Below, one piece after another: positions 1 through 9,146 of a stretch of DNA of 64,000 nucleotides. The notes beneath the pieces are model-generated. The model was given only the letters and a program-made list of their open reading frames with translations, was not told the DNA's origin and did no database searches. Every line of letters begins with the position of its first letter. Position 1 is the stretch's first letter. Source of the stretch: Bradyrhizobium elkanii USDA 76 (GTDB lineage: Bacteria > Pseudomonadota > Alphaproteobacteria > Rhizobiales > Xanthobacteraceae); assembly GCF_023278185.1 (NCBI RefSeq), contig NZ_CP066356.1, positions 2,224,001-2,288,000 of the forward strand, written 5' to 3'. The translations under genes were made by a program, and so were the position numbers.

Positions 1-1267
1 TGGCGAAGCGCGCGTTGAACGGCATCATCTGCACCTCGACGCGGGCCTCCTGCTCCTTGTTGGTGAAGGTCTGGCGCACGCCGTCGCTGGACAGGTCGGC
101 CGGATCGGCGAGCCCGATCTCGTTGTGGCGATAGTCGGTCGCGCCGACCCAGAACCGCACCGCGTCGATCGCCGCCGCATCGGGCCGGTACTCGCCCTTG
201 ACGGCGATCTTGGTCTGATGCGCGTCGATCCGGGTCTGGTGATCGGCGCCGTCGATGCCGGGGATATGATAGAATGAGTCGTTCTGGGTGATCGCCGCAC
301 CGATATAGCCGCCCTGGAAGAAATACGAGGCGCCGACCGAGGCGCCGTCGGACTGCGTCGCGGAGTTCGGCTGGCGGCTATTAAACGGCTGGCCCGGCAC
401 GAACAGATATGGGTAGCTCGGGATGCTGTAGTCGCTGGTGGTACGGCCATAGACGTCGGCATGCACGGCGACATTGTTGCCGCCGGCGTCCAGCAGCATG
501 CCGCCGTCGACGCCGCGATTGACCGAGCTCACGGAGGTTCGGGTCTCGACATTGAGGCAACCCGGCGCGCCGGCGCCGGCCAGCGGAGCCTTCACCGGCA
601 ATCCGTAGCTCTGGAACGGCGCCGCCGCGCAGGTCGGCATCGCATCGGGAATCCGGTTGTTGGTGGCGCTGACGACGCCGCCGATCGAGGTCGAGCCGTA
701 GCGCAGCGCTGCCGGGCCGCGCACCACTTCGATCTGGTTGGTCGAGAGCGGATCGATCGGGACGAAATGATCCTCGCCGAGATCCGACACGCCGCCGCCG
801 CCGAGACCGTTTTCGACGATGCCGACGCGGTTGACGTCGAGGCCGCGGATGATCGGCCGGCTCGACGCGCCCGGCGCGAAGCTCGAACCGGTGATGCCGG
901 GCTTGGAGAACAGCAGATCGCCAAGCGTGGCGGCGCCCGAGCGCCGCAGTTCCTCGTTGGGTATCACGGTGACGGTGGCGAACTGATCGGTAACCACGGG
1001 CAGCACGCCCTGCTGCGGTGCCGGCGCCGCAGGCGCCGGTTGCACGGCCGCGGCGCGTTCGCGGTTGCGGCTCGGCGCGGCCCGGACAACATGGCTCGGC
1101 GTGCGCGTTGGCGCCGTCCGGTGCCGTTGGATCGGGCTCGGTGCCGTCACCGTGATGTCGGGGAGTTGCGTCGGCGTGTCGTCGGCCAGGGCATTGTGGC
1201 TCATCGCGCCCAGCAATAGCCAGCTCACGTTCCCGATGTGGAGTGCTCGTTTCTTCTGAAGTGTCAT
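1..1267 (-). CDS. TonB-dependent receptor, ZnuD-like (3' end cut by window)
   Basis: Outer-membrane receptor for TonB-driven uptake, probably of zinc. Only the first ~422 residues lie in the window; the barrel continues past base 1. The ATG at 1267-1265 gives MTLQKKRAL and a signal peptide ending near ALADD, followed by a TonB-box-like LPDITVTAP. A long Pro/Ala/Arg linker leads to the plug domain, with RPIIRGLDVNRVGIVENG, IDPLSTNQIEVVRGPAALRY and GGVVSATNNRIP. The barrel begins with strands such as DYRHNEIGLADP. The plug and the YHIPG and DYRHNE patterns resemble ZnuD-type zinc receptors from memory. It sits downstream of a DUF2946 gene that carries a Zur-type operator, which supports zinc as substrate. 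Haem or another metal chelate remains possible. Confidence 0.85.
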   Translation of the reverse strand, partial: MTLQKKRALHIGNVSWLLLGAMSHNALADDTPTQLPDITVTAPSPIQRHRTAPTRTPSHVVRAAPSRNRERAAAVQPAPAAPAPQQGVLPVVTDQFATVTVIPNEELRRSGAATLGDLLFSKPGITGSSFAPGASSRPIIRGLDVNRVGIVENGLGGGGVSDLGEDHFVPIDPLSTNQIEVVRGPAALRYGSTSIGGVVSATNNRIPDAMPTCAAAPFQSYGLPVKAPLAGAGAPGCLNVETRTSVSSVNRGVDGGMLLDAGGNNVAVHADVYGRTTSDYSIPSYPYLFVPGQPFNSRQPNSATQSDGASVGASYFFQGGYIGAAITQNDSFYHIPGIDGADHQTRIDAHQTKIAVKGEYRPDAAAIDAVRFWVGATDYRHNEIGLADPADLSSDGVRQTFTNKEQEARVEVQMMPFNARFA

Positions 1268-1378
1268 TGTCCCAATCCAGGCCCGTCGAAATGACGGATC
1301 GATTCCGATTTGCCCCGCTGGCGCGGGCCGCACATGTGACGCGGCCGTCCGCTCAGGGCGTGCAGCAATCAGTCGATG

Positions 1379-1825
1379 TCAGGACAGGGGAGGTGCGCGG
1401 GAGTGGAAGGCCGCCGGCGCCGATTTCAGATGGGCGAATTCGGCATTGGTGGTGCGGAACAGAAGCTCGATGGCTTCCGGCAGCAACAGCACCGGCGGCG
1501 CCGTGAACAGCATGCTGCTCGCGAGCGAGATGACGGCGCAGATCGCGCAGTTGTCGGCCGGATGCCGGTCGTTGTCGTGATTGGCGGGCTGTGGCGTCCC
1601 GGTCACCTGGACCGCGAGGTCCGGCGTCGCCGAGGTCCCGATATAGGCGAGATCGACCAGCGACAGCCCGGGCGCCGCTTGCGCGGCCGCGATCGGATGG
1701 AAATGCCCGAACGACAGCATGAACTGGACGGCGAGCGCGAACAGCGCCAGCCGCGAGCCAGTCTTGATGTGTCGCCGGAACCACTGCATGCCGATAACGC
1801 CCACCCGTCGGGAGCGCATCAACAC
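1379..1825 (-). CDS. DUF2946 family protein
   Basis: Small protein of up to 148 aa. It has an N-terminal hydrophobic segment (SRLALFALAVQFMLSFGHFH), a conserved metal-ligand-like stretch HPADNCAICAV near residues 87-98, and a second hydrophobic stretch after it. The His/Cys pattern is typical of DUF2946, a family often found beside TonB receptors for metals; its biochemical role is not known. It lies 111 bp upstream of the ZnuD-like receptor on the same strand, so the two are probably co-transcribed. Two ATGs compete: 1825 (MLMRSRR) and 1789 (MQWFRRH). The operator at 1835-1857 ends only 10 bp before the first, so 1789 may be the real start. Confidence 0.75.
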   Translation of the reverse strand: MLMRSRRVGVIGMQWFRRHIKTGSRLALFALAVQFMLSFGHFHPIAAAQAAPGLSLVDLAYIGTSATPDLAVQVTGTPQPANHDNDRHPADNCAICAVISLASSMLFTAPPVLLLPEAIELLFRTTNAEFAHLKSAPAAFHSRAPPLS

Positions 1826-1834
1826 CCCAGCGCC

Positions 1835-1857
1835 CCGATGTTATATTATAACATCGG
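1835..1857. promoter_or_regulatory. Zur-type operator (perfect inverted repeat)
   Basis: Perfect palindrome with 11-bp arms CCGATGTTATA and TATAACATCGG around a single central T. The core GTTATA-T-TATAAC matches the alphaproteobacterial Zur box as I know it. It lies directly upstream of the DUF2946/ZnuD-like pair, as expected for repression by zinc-loaded Zur. Confidence 0.8.
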
Positions 1858-1951
1858 ATGGCGTGCGCGATGTCAACCAGCGTTCAGACAAACCGTGTCG
1901 ATGCGTTGCCTGTGTGTGCTTGATGCAACGCAGACCTGAGCCTGGTCGGGC

Positions 1952-4015
1952 TCAGCGTCCCTCGCGCAGCCATGTTGCCGCGAATGCGCCGAGCAACAGC
2001 AGCAGGCCGACCAGGCCGGCGAACATCGGCAGCACGCCGACGCCCTTCACGACACTGGCGTCGCGCATCTTGACGCCGAGCCAGCCATCGCCGCGGAAGA
2101 TCGAGGAGGAGCGCACCGGCACGACGCGCGGCATGTCGAGGCTCGAACCGTCGACAATGCGCCGGGCGTCGCCGCCGGTCGCCTGCGCCAGCGGCTTCAG
2201 CATGTCGGTGGTCGAGGTGACCTCCGAGAATTCCTTCGGGTTGGTCGGGCCGACATTGATCAGCGCCTTCAGCGTGCCGTCGGTGGCCTGCCACAGGCCG
2301 AGCTCGTTGGCGGCCAGCGTCGCGCGCCACTCGCCGGGATCGCCGGCGGTGAGAGTGAGTTCGCGCGTGGTGCCGCTCGGCGAGGTCACGGTGACCGGCG
2401 CGACGGTGTCGGCCATGGTCTGGCGCACCACCATGAGATCCTTGCCCTGCACCTGCATGCGCAGCGCCTCTTCGTCGAGGTCGGGCTGCTTCATCAGCCA
2501 GTGCGACACCCGCCGCAACAAATCGAGATGCGGGCCGCCGCCCTCGTAGCCGCGCGCCCACAGCCAGATGTGGTCGGAGAGCAGCAGCGCGACGCGGCCT
2601 TCGCCGAAGCGCGACAGCAGCAGCAGCGGCTTGCCGTCGGCGCCGGTCATGACCGGCGGATTGATCGCGTTGCGCGTATCGACGGTGCGGAAGAACCGGC
2701 TCCAATGCGGCGGCTCGGCATTCGAGCCTTCCAGCCCGCGCGTCACCGGATGGCGCTTACCGGCATCGCTCAGATGCGCGTAGAACGGCTTCTCGGTCAC
2801 GCCGACCGGTTCGGCCGGCAGCACCGAATCCAGCGGCGTACGCCAGATGCTGGTGGTCGAGGCGTAGTCGGGACCCGCGGAGACCAGCACCGCGCCGCCG
2901 GCGCGGACATAGCGCGCGATGTTGTCGAAATAGGCGATCGGCAGCACGCCCTGGCGGGCGTAGCGGTCGAAGATGATCAGCTGGAATTCGTTGATCTTCT
3001 GCTGGAACAGCTCGCGGGTCGGAAATGCGATCAGCGACAGCTCGTTGATCGGCGTGCCGTCCTGCTTCTCCGGCGGACGCAGAATGGTGAAGTGAACGAG
3101 ATCGACGCTGGGGTCGGACTTCAACAGGTTGCGCCAGGTGCGCTCGCCGGAATGCGGCTCGCCGGACACCAGCAGCACGCGCAGCTTGTCGCGCACGCCG
3201 TCGATCGCGACCACGGCGCGGTTGTTGACCGGCGTCAGCTCGTTCTCGAGCGGCGAGGCCTCGATCTCGACGATGTTGGGCCCGGCGTGCTTGATGTCGA
3301 TGTCGACGCTCGAGGTCTGGCCGCTGGTCAGCGTGCGCTCGTTGATCACTTCGCCGTCGCGGCGGATCGTGACCTTGGCGCGCTCGCCGGTGACGCCCTG
3401 GTCGTCGAGCCGGAAGGTAATGGTCTGGGTCTGGCCGACGATGCCGAAGCGCGGGGCGGCGGTGATCGCGATGCGGCGGTCGCGCTCGTCCTTGCGGCCG
3501 GTGATCAGCGCGTGCACCGGCGCCTGGAAGCCGAGCGCCTGGGCGTTGGCGGGAATGTCGTGCACGCGGCCATCGGTGATCATGAAGGCGCCGGCGACGC
3601 GCTCGACCGGAACGTCCGACAGCGCCGACGTCAGCGCCCCGAACAGCTTCGTTCCGTCGGTCTCGCCATCGGCCTGACCGGCCTCGACGACGCGGACCTC
3701 GAGGCCCTTGATCTGCTTCAGGCTGTCGACCAGCGCCTGGCGCGCCTTGTCGGTCTCCTGGTTGCGCGTGCCGAAATTCTGGCTCGGGCTCTTGTCGACC
3801 ACGACGGCCGCGACCGAGGACAGCGGCTCGCGGTCCTCGCGGGTGAAGGAGGGATTGGCCAGTGCCAGCAGGATCAGCGCCAGCGCGGCGACCCGCACCG
3901 CGGCGCCCCGCGCGCGCGACATGAGCAGCAGCACGGCGATGACGACGATCGCGCCGAGCGCGAGCCACAGCACGAGCGAAGGAACCAGCGGTGTGAACGC
4001 GATACCGTAGTTCAT
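1952..4015 (-). CDS. Membrane-anchored VWA-like/amidotransferase-like protein of the MoxR operon
   Basis: 687 aa. Two N-terminal membrane segments (about residues 10-32 and 38-55) precede a VWA-like domain with an intact DxSxS metal motif at 74-78 (DKSPS) and a later MITDG strand. Beta-sandwich-like sequence follows, then a region resembling the class I glutamine amidotransferase fold (YVRAGGAVLVSAGPDYAS, FGEGRVALLLSDHIW). A final membrane helix lies near the C-terminus (FAGLVGLLLLLGAFAATWL). It is the last gene of the moxR-DUF58-BatA/DUF4159 cluster, separated from it by a repeat-containing 120-bp gap. No precise function is assignable; a periplasmic chaperone or assembly role with MoxR is inferred from context. 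Confidence 0.7.
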   Translation of the reverse strand: MNYGIAFTPLVPSLVLWLALGAIVVIAVLLLMSRARGAAVRVAALALILLALANPSFTREDREPLSSVAAVVVDKSPSQNFGTRNQETDKARQALVDSLKQIKGLEVRVVEAGQADGETDGTKLFGALTSALSDVPVERVAGAFMITDGRVHDIPANAQALGFQAPVHALITGRKDERDRRIAITAAPRFGIVGQTQTITFRLDDQGVTGERAKVTIRRDGEVINERTLTSGQTSSVDIDIKHAGPNIVEIEASPLENELTPVNNRAVVAIDGVRDKLRVLLVSGEPHSGERTWRNLLKSDPSVDLVHFTILRPPEKQDGTPINELSLIAFPTRELFQQKINEFQLIIFDRYARQGVLPIAYFDNIARYVRAGGAVLVSAGPDYASTTSIWRTPLDSVLPAEPVGVTEKPFYAHLSDAGKRHPVTRGLEGSNAEPPHWSRFFRTVDTRNAINPPVMTGADGKPLLLLSRFGEGRVALLLSDHIWLWARGYEGGGPHLDLLRRVSHWLMKQPDLDEEALRMQVQGKDLMVVRQTMADTVAPVTVTSPSGTTRELTLTAGDPGEWRATLAANELGLWQATDGTLKALINVGPTNPKEFSEVTSTTDMLKPLAQATGGDARRIVDGSSLDMPRVVPVRSSSIFRGDGWLGVKMRDASVVKGVGVLPMFAGLVGLLLLLGAFAATWLREGR

Positions 4016-4025
4016 GGCGTCACTC

Positions 4026-4109
4026 CGTCATTCCGGGATGGTTCGAAGGACCAGACCCGGAATCTCGAAATTCCGGGTTCGATGCTTTCGCATCGCCCCG
4101 GAATGACGG
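4026..4109. repeat. Intergenic palindromic repeat (CGTCATTCCGG family)
   Basis: Begins CGTCATTCCGGG and ends CCCCGGAATGACGG, forming a long imperfect hairpin in the gap between two genes of the MoxR cluster. The same end sequences recur at 19301, 44428, 57080 and 58455. Confidence 0.8.
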
Positions 4110-4135
4110 TGTTGGCAGCTGAATCACTCGCATCT

Positions 4136-6949
4136 CTACTGTCCCAGCCGCTCGATCAAGGCAGGCGCGTGCACCTGGTCGGCCTTGTAGTTGCCGGTCA
4201 GCGTGTACATCACGATGTTGACGCCGGCCCGGAAGGCGAATTCGCGCTGGCGCGGCTCGCCCGGCGTCAGCGGCAGCATCGGCTGGCCGTCGGGGCGGAT
4301 CGCCCAGGCACCGGCGAGGTCATTCGACGTGATGATGATCGGCGAGACGCCGTCGCCGCCGCGCGCCGGGCGCTGCGCAGCCTCGTCGTCGTCGTCGCGC
4401 GGCAGCGCCTCGACCCAGGTCTGACCTGAGTTGAAGCGGCCGGGGAAGTCGCGCAGCAAATAGAACGTCTTGGTCAGTACGTGCTCGCGCGGCACCGGCT
4501 CGAGCTCGGGCACGTCGAGGGTCGACAGCAATTCGCGCAGCGTCTGCATGCCGGGCGTCTGCGATGGGCCGTTGTCCCCCGGCGGCGCTTCGACGGCGTC
4601 ACGGGTATCGAAGATGACGGTGCCGCCCTGCTTCATGTAGGCGTCGATCTTGTTGATGGCGTCCTGCGGCGGCTTCGGCGCGCCCGGCACGATCGGCCAG
4701 TAGATCAGGGGGAAGAACGCCAGCTCGTCGCGCGCGGGATCGATGCCGACGGGATCGCCGGCCTCCAGCGCGGTGCGCTGTCCGAGGAACAGCGTCAGTC
4801 CGGACATCCCCGCCTTGACGATGGAATCGACGTCGGCATTGCCGGTAACGACATAGGCCAGCCGCGTCTGCGACACCGCCTTGATGGCGAAGTCGTCGCT
4901 GCCGCTGTTCTGCGCGCGGCTCGGCGAGGGCACCATCGTGGTCGCAAGGATGAAGGCCAACGCGAGCACGGCCGGTGCCGCGCGCCGCCGGATCAGCGCG
5001 GCGAGGCCGCCGCCGAGCATGGCGACCACGATCGCATCGAGGAGGAACAGCGCCAGCGCCGTCGACAGCATGATGCCGCGCAGGTCGCGCGGCTCGGCGT
5101 TGGTGTAGCTCGCGCGCGTCGCGCGCAGGGCCGAGGTGTCGAGCGGCGCGATGCGATCGGCGGAGGCGAGCGTGTTGACCGCGATCGGACTCTCGGCAGT
5201 GCCGTAGAAGCCGGGCGGATGGTCGGCCGTGCCGCGATCGCGATAGTCTGCCGACATCGGCTTGGCGCTCGAGGGCGGCGGGCCGAAGACGCCGAAGCCG
5301 TCGAGCGTGCGCAGCGGCGCAACCGTCTCGGCATTGGGATCGCTGGCGACGCCGGGGCCGGGCTTCGAGGTATAGCCGGACATGTCGATCAGCCGGCGCA
5401 GCATCTCGACGAAGGTGCCGGACATCGGCAGATCCGACCAGCGCATGTCGGCGCCGACATGGAACAGGCTGACCACGCCCTTGCCGCGACGCTCGCCGGT
5501 GACCAGCGGCGTGCCGTCCTCCAGCGAGGCCCAGCTCTTGGTCGGGAGCACGGCGTCGGGCTCGGCCAGCACCTGGCGGTTGACGGTGATGTCCTTCGGC
5601 ACGGTGAGGCCCGAGAACGGGCCATCGGCGGCGAACGAGGCCATGTGCTGCGGCTTCTCCCAGGTCAGGCTGCCGCCGAGCGTGCGTCCGCCGCGGCGCA
5701 GCTTGACGGGAACGAGGTCGTCATCGGCCTGGGCGAGGCGGGGACCGGCGAAGCGCACCAGCACGCCGCCTTGCTCGATCCAGGCATTGAGCCGGTCGCG
5801 GATCTCCGGCGACAGCGTGCCGACATCGGCCATCACGATCATCGGCAGCCGCTGGTCGAGGAATTGCCCGATCACCTGCTGCGGCGCGCCGCGATCGCCG
5901 AGCCTGACATCGGCGAATGGCGACAGCGCGCGGGAGAGATAGAAGGTCGACGCCAGGAGCGGCTGCGCGGTGTCGTTGCTCGCACCCGAGACCACGCCGA
6001 TGGCGCGGCGACGCCAGCGCCGGTCGAGCAGCTGCACGGCGCCGGCCGAATGCTCGCCGGAGATTTCGAGCCGTGCGATGTCGTTGCGCAACTCGACCGG
6101 AAGATCGAAGGCGGCTTCGGTCTCGCGATCCTGCGGTCCGAATGTGTAGCGGGCCTCGCCGATCGGCGAGCCCTTGGCGTCGACCCCGCGCACCGTTCCC
6201 GCCGCGATGCCGCTCTCGGTCCGCAGCACCTTCACCGTCATCTTGGCGGCGGCGTTCTCGGCCGCGACCAGCGCCTGCGCCGACTGCGCTCCGCCCGCAT
6301 AGATCGTCAGATTGCGGCTCTCGATCACCTTGCCGAGCCCCTCGGTGAATTCGCTGCCGCGGCCGGTGTCGACGCCGTCGGACAGCCAGGCGATGTCGCA
6401 GTCGCCGGTCGACTTGAGGAAACGTCCAAGCGCGCCGAGGGTTTCAACCCGATCGACCGAGTAGGGCTTTGGCGCGAACTGGCGCAGCGCGACGCGCGCG
6501 GCGCCGGCCGGCATCAGCGTGATGTCGCGCGCGGGCTCTGACAGCGGCACCAGCGCGACGCCGCGGCGGTCGCTGTCGGCGTTGGCGATCAGTTCGTCCG
6601 CGGCCCTGATCCGCGCGTCCCAGCTCGACGCCGCGCTCCAGCCGTCGTCGAGCAGGATCACCAGCGGCAATTTACCGGCGGCGACGCCGGTCTGCGGATT
6701 CCAGATCGGGCCGGCGGCGGCGAAGATGACGAGCGCGGCGGCGGCGAGCCGCAGCAGCGTCAGCCACCACGGCGTGCGCGACGGCGTCTCCTCCTTCGGC
6801 GCGATGTCGAACAATAGCCGCGTCGGCGGGAATTCGATCCGGCGCGGCCGCGGCGGCATCACGCGCAACAGCCACCACAGCACCGGCAGGCTGACCAGCC
6901 CCAGCAGCAGCAGCGGTTCGGCAAAAGAGAGGGGGAGGCCTGCGATCAT
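4136..6949 (-). CDS. BatA-type N-terminal domain fused to DUF4159
   Basis: 937 aa membrane protein. Residues 1-85 match the aerotolerance-regulator/BatA N-terminal domain (two hydrophobic helices around PPRPRRIEFPPTRLL). A VWA-like region follows in which the metal motif reads DDGWS at 101-105, so the usual DxSxS has Gly in the middle position; WLSDGVDTG is the matching later strand. The middle part has an amidotransferase-like core, then another membrane segment (LSTALALFLLDAIVVAMLGGGLAALI). The last ~220 residues are DUF4159 (DSIVKAGMSGLTLFLGQRT, GTVIFDTRDAVEAPP, YLLRDFPGRF). Its start overlaps the DUF58 stop by 4 nt (ATGA), so translation is coupled. Probable partner of the MoxR ATPase at the membrane. 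Confidence 0.85.
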   Translation of the reverse strand: MIAGLPLSFAEPLLLLGLVSLPVLWWLLRVMPPRPRRIEFPPTRLLFDIAPKEETPSRTPWWLTLLRLAAAALVIFAAAGPIWNPQTGVAAGKLPLVILLDDGWSAASSWDARIRAADELIANADSDRRGVALVPLSEPARDITLMPAGAARVALRQFAPKPYSVDRVETLGALGRFLKSTGDCDIAWLSDGVDTGRGSEFTEGLGKVIESRNLTIYAGGAQSAQALVAAENAAAKMTVKVLRTESGIAAGTVRGVDAKGSPIGEARYTFGPQDRETEAAFDLPVELRNDIARLEISGEHSAGAVQLLDRRWRRRAIGVVSGASNDTAQPLLASTFYLSRALSPFADVRLGDRGAPQQVIGQFLDQRLPMIVMADVGTLSPEIRDRLNAWIEQGGVLVRFAGPRLAQADDDLVPVKLRRGGRTLGGSLTWEKPQHMASFAADGPFSGLTVPKDITVNRQVLAEPDAVLPTKSWASLEDGTPLVTGERRGKGVVSLFHVGADMRWSDLPMSGTFVEMLRRLIDMSGYTSKPGPGVASDPNAETVAPLRTLDGFGVFGPPPSSAKPMSADYRDRGTADHPPGFYGTAESPIAVNTLASADRIAPLDTSALRATRASYTNAEPRDLRGIMLSTALALFLLDAIVVAMLGGGLAALIRRRAAPAVLALAFILATTMVPSPSRAQNSGSDDFAIKAVSQTRLAYVVTGNADVDSIVKAGMSGLTLFLGQRTALEAGDPVGIDPARDELAFFPLIYWPIVPGAPKPPQDAINKIDAYMKQGGTVIFDTRDAVEAPPGDNGPSQTPGMQTLRELLSTLDVPELEPVPREHVLTKTFYLLRDFPGRFNSGQTWVEALPRDDDDEAAQRPARGGDGVSPIIITSNDLAGAWAIRPDGQPMLPLTPGEPRQREFAFRAGVNIVMYTLTGNYKADQVHAPALIERLGQ

Positions 6950-7887
6950 GCGCTGCGTCCCGCCTTGACTGTTGAGCGGCCGCCGCCCTTGCTCACCATC
7001 ATGCCGGCATGCAGGAACAACAGCAGCTCGGCCGCGGAGCGGCTGGTGGTGTGGGTCGAGAACAGCCAGTCGAGTCGGTTGGTCTCATTGCGGATCTGGT
7101 CGCGATGCAGCGCGACCCGGGCGACATAATCGCTCGCCCAGCTCTCGGCGCGGCCCGCGGTGATGACGCTGCCGGCCTCCGGCTCGACGAACTCCACACG
7201 GCCCGAATAGGGGAAGGTCTCTTCGGCGGGATCGACGACCTGGATCATGGTGCCGTGCGCGCCAGAGGAGGAAAGCCCGGCCAGCATCGTCGTGATCTCT
7301 GTGATCGGCGACCAGAAATCCGACAACACGACGACTTCGGCCAGCGACGACGGCACGAAGGACGGCGGCAGGCTCGCGCGCGTCTTCTCGTCGTGCAACA
7401 TTGCTTCGGCCATCTTGTCGATCACGTTGAGGCTTGCGGTCGGGTTCATCAGGCCGGGAATGCCGACGCGTTCTCCGCCCGCAACGAGCAACTCGGCGAG
7501 CGCGAAGGCTACGATCAGTCCACGCTCCAGCTTGCTGTCGCGCGCCTCGCGCGAGGCAAAGGCCATCGAGGGCGAGCGGTCGGGCCAGATCCACACCGTG
7601 TGCGCGGCTTCCCACTCCTGCTCGCGGACATAGAGATGGTCGTCGCGTGCCGAGCGGCGCCAGTCGACGCGCTGCGACGGCTCGCCGGAGACGAAGCGGC
7701 GGTATTGCCAAAAATTCTCGCCCGAGCCGGCGCGGCGGCGGCCGTGCAGGCCATGGATGACGTTGGCGGCGACACGGCGGGCCTCAAGCACCAGACGCGG
7801 CAGCGATGCGGCGAGCGTTCGGCTTTCGCCATCGGCACGTCGAACCGCAAGGATCTCCTCGTTCTGGTGCCTGTTGTCTGCGGCCAT
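6946..7887 (-). CDS. DUF58 domain protein (VWA-like)
   Basis: 313 aa from the ATG at 7887-7885, which shares its A with the moxR stop (TGATG). This start is preferred over an in-frame one about 70 residues upstream that lies inside moxR. The conserved DUF58 core is present: GSGENFWQYRRFVSGEPSQRVDWRRSARDDHLYVREQEWE (residues ~55-93, the family hallmark) followed by the metal motif DRSPS at 103-107. The family is almost always encoded directly after a MoxR ATPase and is thought to act with it as an adaptor. The 3' end overlaps the BatA/DUF4159 gene by 4 nt. Confidence 0.9.
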   Translation of the reverse strand: MAADNRHQNEEILAVRRADGESRTLAASLPRLVLEARRVAANVIHGLHGRRRAGSGENFWQYRRFVSGEPSQRVDWRRSARDDHLYVREQEWEAAHTVWIWPDRSPSMAFASREARDSKLERGLIVAFALAELLVAGGERVGIPGLMNPTASLNVIDKMAEAMLHDEKTRASLPPSFVPSSLAEVVVLSDFWSPITEITTMLAGLSSSGAHGTMIQVVDPAEETFPYSGRVEFVEPEAGSVITAGRAESWASDYVARVALHRDQIRNETNRLDWLFSTHTTSRSAAELLLFLHAGMMVSKGGGRSTVKAGRSA

Positions 7888-8891
7888 CAACCGATCCGGG
7901 TCTTCAGTTGCTTGATCACGTCGGGAATGGTGTGGCCCTCGGCGCGCGCCGAGAAGGTCAGCGCCATGCGGTGCTTGAGCACGGGCTCGGCGAGATCGAG
8001 CACATCGTCGATCGACGGCGCGAGTCTCCCGTCGAGCAATGCACGGGCGCGCACCGCGAGCATCAAGGCCTGGCTGGCGCGCGGACCCGGTCCCCATGCG
8101 ATCAGCTTGCCGGCCTCGCCGCCCTCGGTGCCGGGACGCGCGGCGCGGACCAGCGTCAGGATCGCCTCGACCACGGAATCGCCGACCGGCAGGCGCCGCA
8201 CCAGGCGTTGCGCGGTGAGCAGCGTCTCGGCGTCCATCGACGGCTTGGCCGCGGCCTCTTCGGCACCGGTGGTTTCGAACAGGATGCGCCGCTCGGCGTC
8301 GCGATCGGGATAATCGACGTCGATTTCCATCAGGAAGCGGTCGAGTTGCGCTTCGGGCAGCGGATAGGTGCCTTCCTGCTCGAGCGGGTTCTGCGTCGCG
8401 AGCACGTGGAACGGTTTTGGCAAATCATGCCGCGCGCCGGCAATGGTGATGTGCTGCTCCTGCATGGCTTGCAGCAGCGCCGACTGGGTGCGCGGGCTGG
8501 CGCGGTTGATCTCATCGGCCATCAACAGCTGCGCGAACACGGGACCTGCGATGAAGCGAAACGAACGCTTGCCGGCCGAGCTCTCGTCGAGCACTTCGGC
8601 GCCGAGAATATCCGACGGCATCAGGTCCGGGGTGAACTGAATGCGCTTGGCATCGAGGCCGAGCGTGACGCCGAGGGTCTCGACCAGCTTGGTCTTGGCG
8701 AGGCCGGGCACGCCGATCAACAGCGCATGGCCGCCGGACAGGATCGTCACCAGGGTGTTTTCGATCACCTGGTCCTGGCCGAAGATGACGGTGGAGACCG
8801 CTTCCTTGGCGGCCTTGATCTGGCCCGCGACCTGCTCGGCCGAACGGACGATCACATCCTCCAGTTTCTCGACGCTGTCTGCACCAGCCAT
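7887..8891 (-). CDS. MoxR family AAA+ ATPase
   Basis: 334 aa chaperone-type AAA+ ATPase. Walker A-like GVPGLAKTK, the Walker B region LLMADEINRASPRTQSALLQAMQE and the sensor stretch HVLATQNPLEQEGTYPLPEAQLDRFL are typical of the MoxR proper subfamily. The ATG at 8891 has AAGGAG eight bases upstream and is preferred to the further upstream start at 8942. It heads a cluster with DUF58, BatA/DUF4159 and a second VWA-like protein. MoxR proteins generally assist maturation or metal insertion of protein complexes; the client is not evident here. Confidence 0.93.
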   Translation of the reverse strand: MAGADSVEKLEDVIVRSAEQVAGQIKAAKEAVSTVIFGQDQVIENTLVTILSGGHALLIGVPGLAKTKLVETLGVTLGLDAKRIQFTPDLMPSDILGAEVLDESSAGKRSFRFIAGPVFAQLLMADEINRASPRTQSALLQAMQEQHITIAGARHDLPKPFHVLATQNPLEQEGTYPLPEAQLDRFLMEIDVDYPDRDAERRILFETTGAEEAAAKPSMDAETLLTAQRLVRRLPVGDSVVEAILTLVRAARPGTEGGEAGKLIAWGPGPRASQALMLAVRARALLDGRLAPSIDDVLDLAEPVLKHRMALTFSARAEGHTIPDVIKQLKTRIG

Positions 8892-9146
8892 TCGATCCGC
8901 TCCTTCTTGACGATGCGCGCACATACATTGGCGCGCCGTCATCTGTCGTCATCATCTGTCGTCATCTTGGCCCTCATGCTAAACCTGAGCGAAGGCCATG
9001 TATTCGTTGAATTAAACTATCCCCACCTTATCGGTGTTTCAGGGTATGAACGGCATCACGATGTGGCGAGAATGACATCCCGACCACATCTCAGGATATG
9101 TGCACCAAACGTGCCAGATTGAAGGTAGGAAACTTTAAGGCAAACA

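Noticed and set aside
2501..4429. 642-codon plus-strand frame over the MoxR cluster
   Set aside because: It crosses two real genes and a repeat, and has low-complexity shadow composition.
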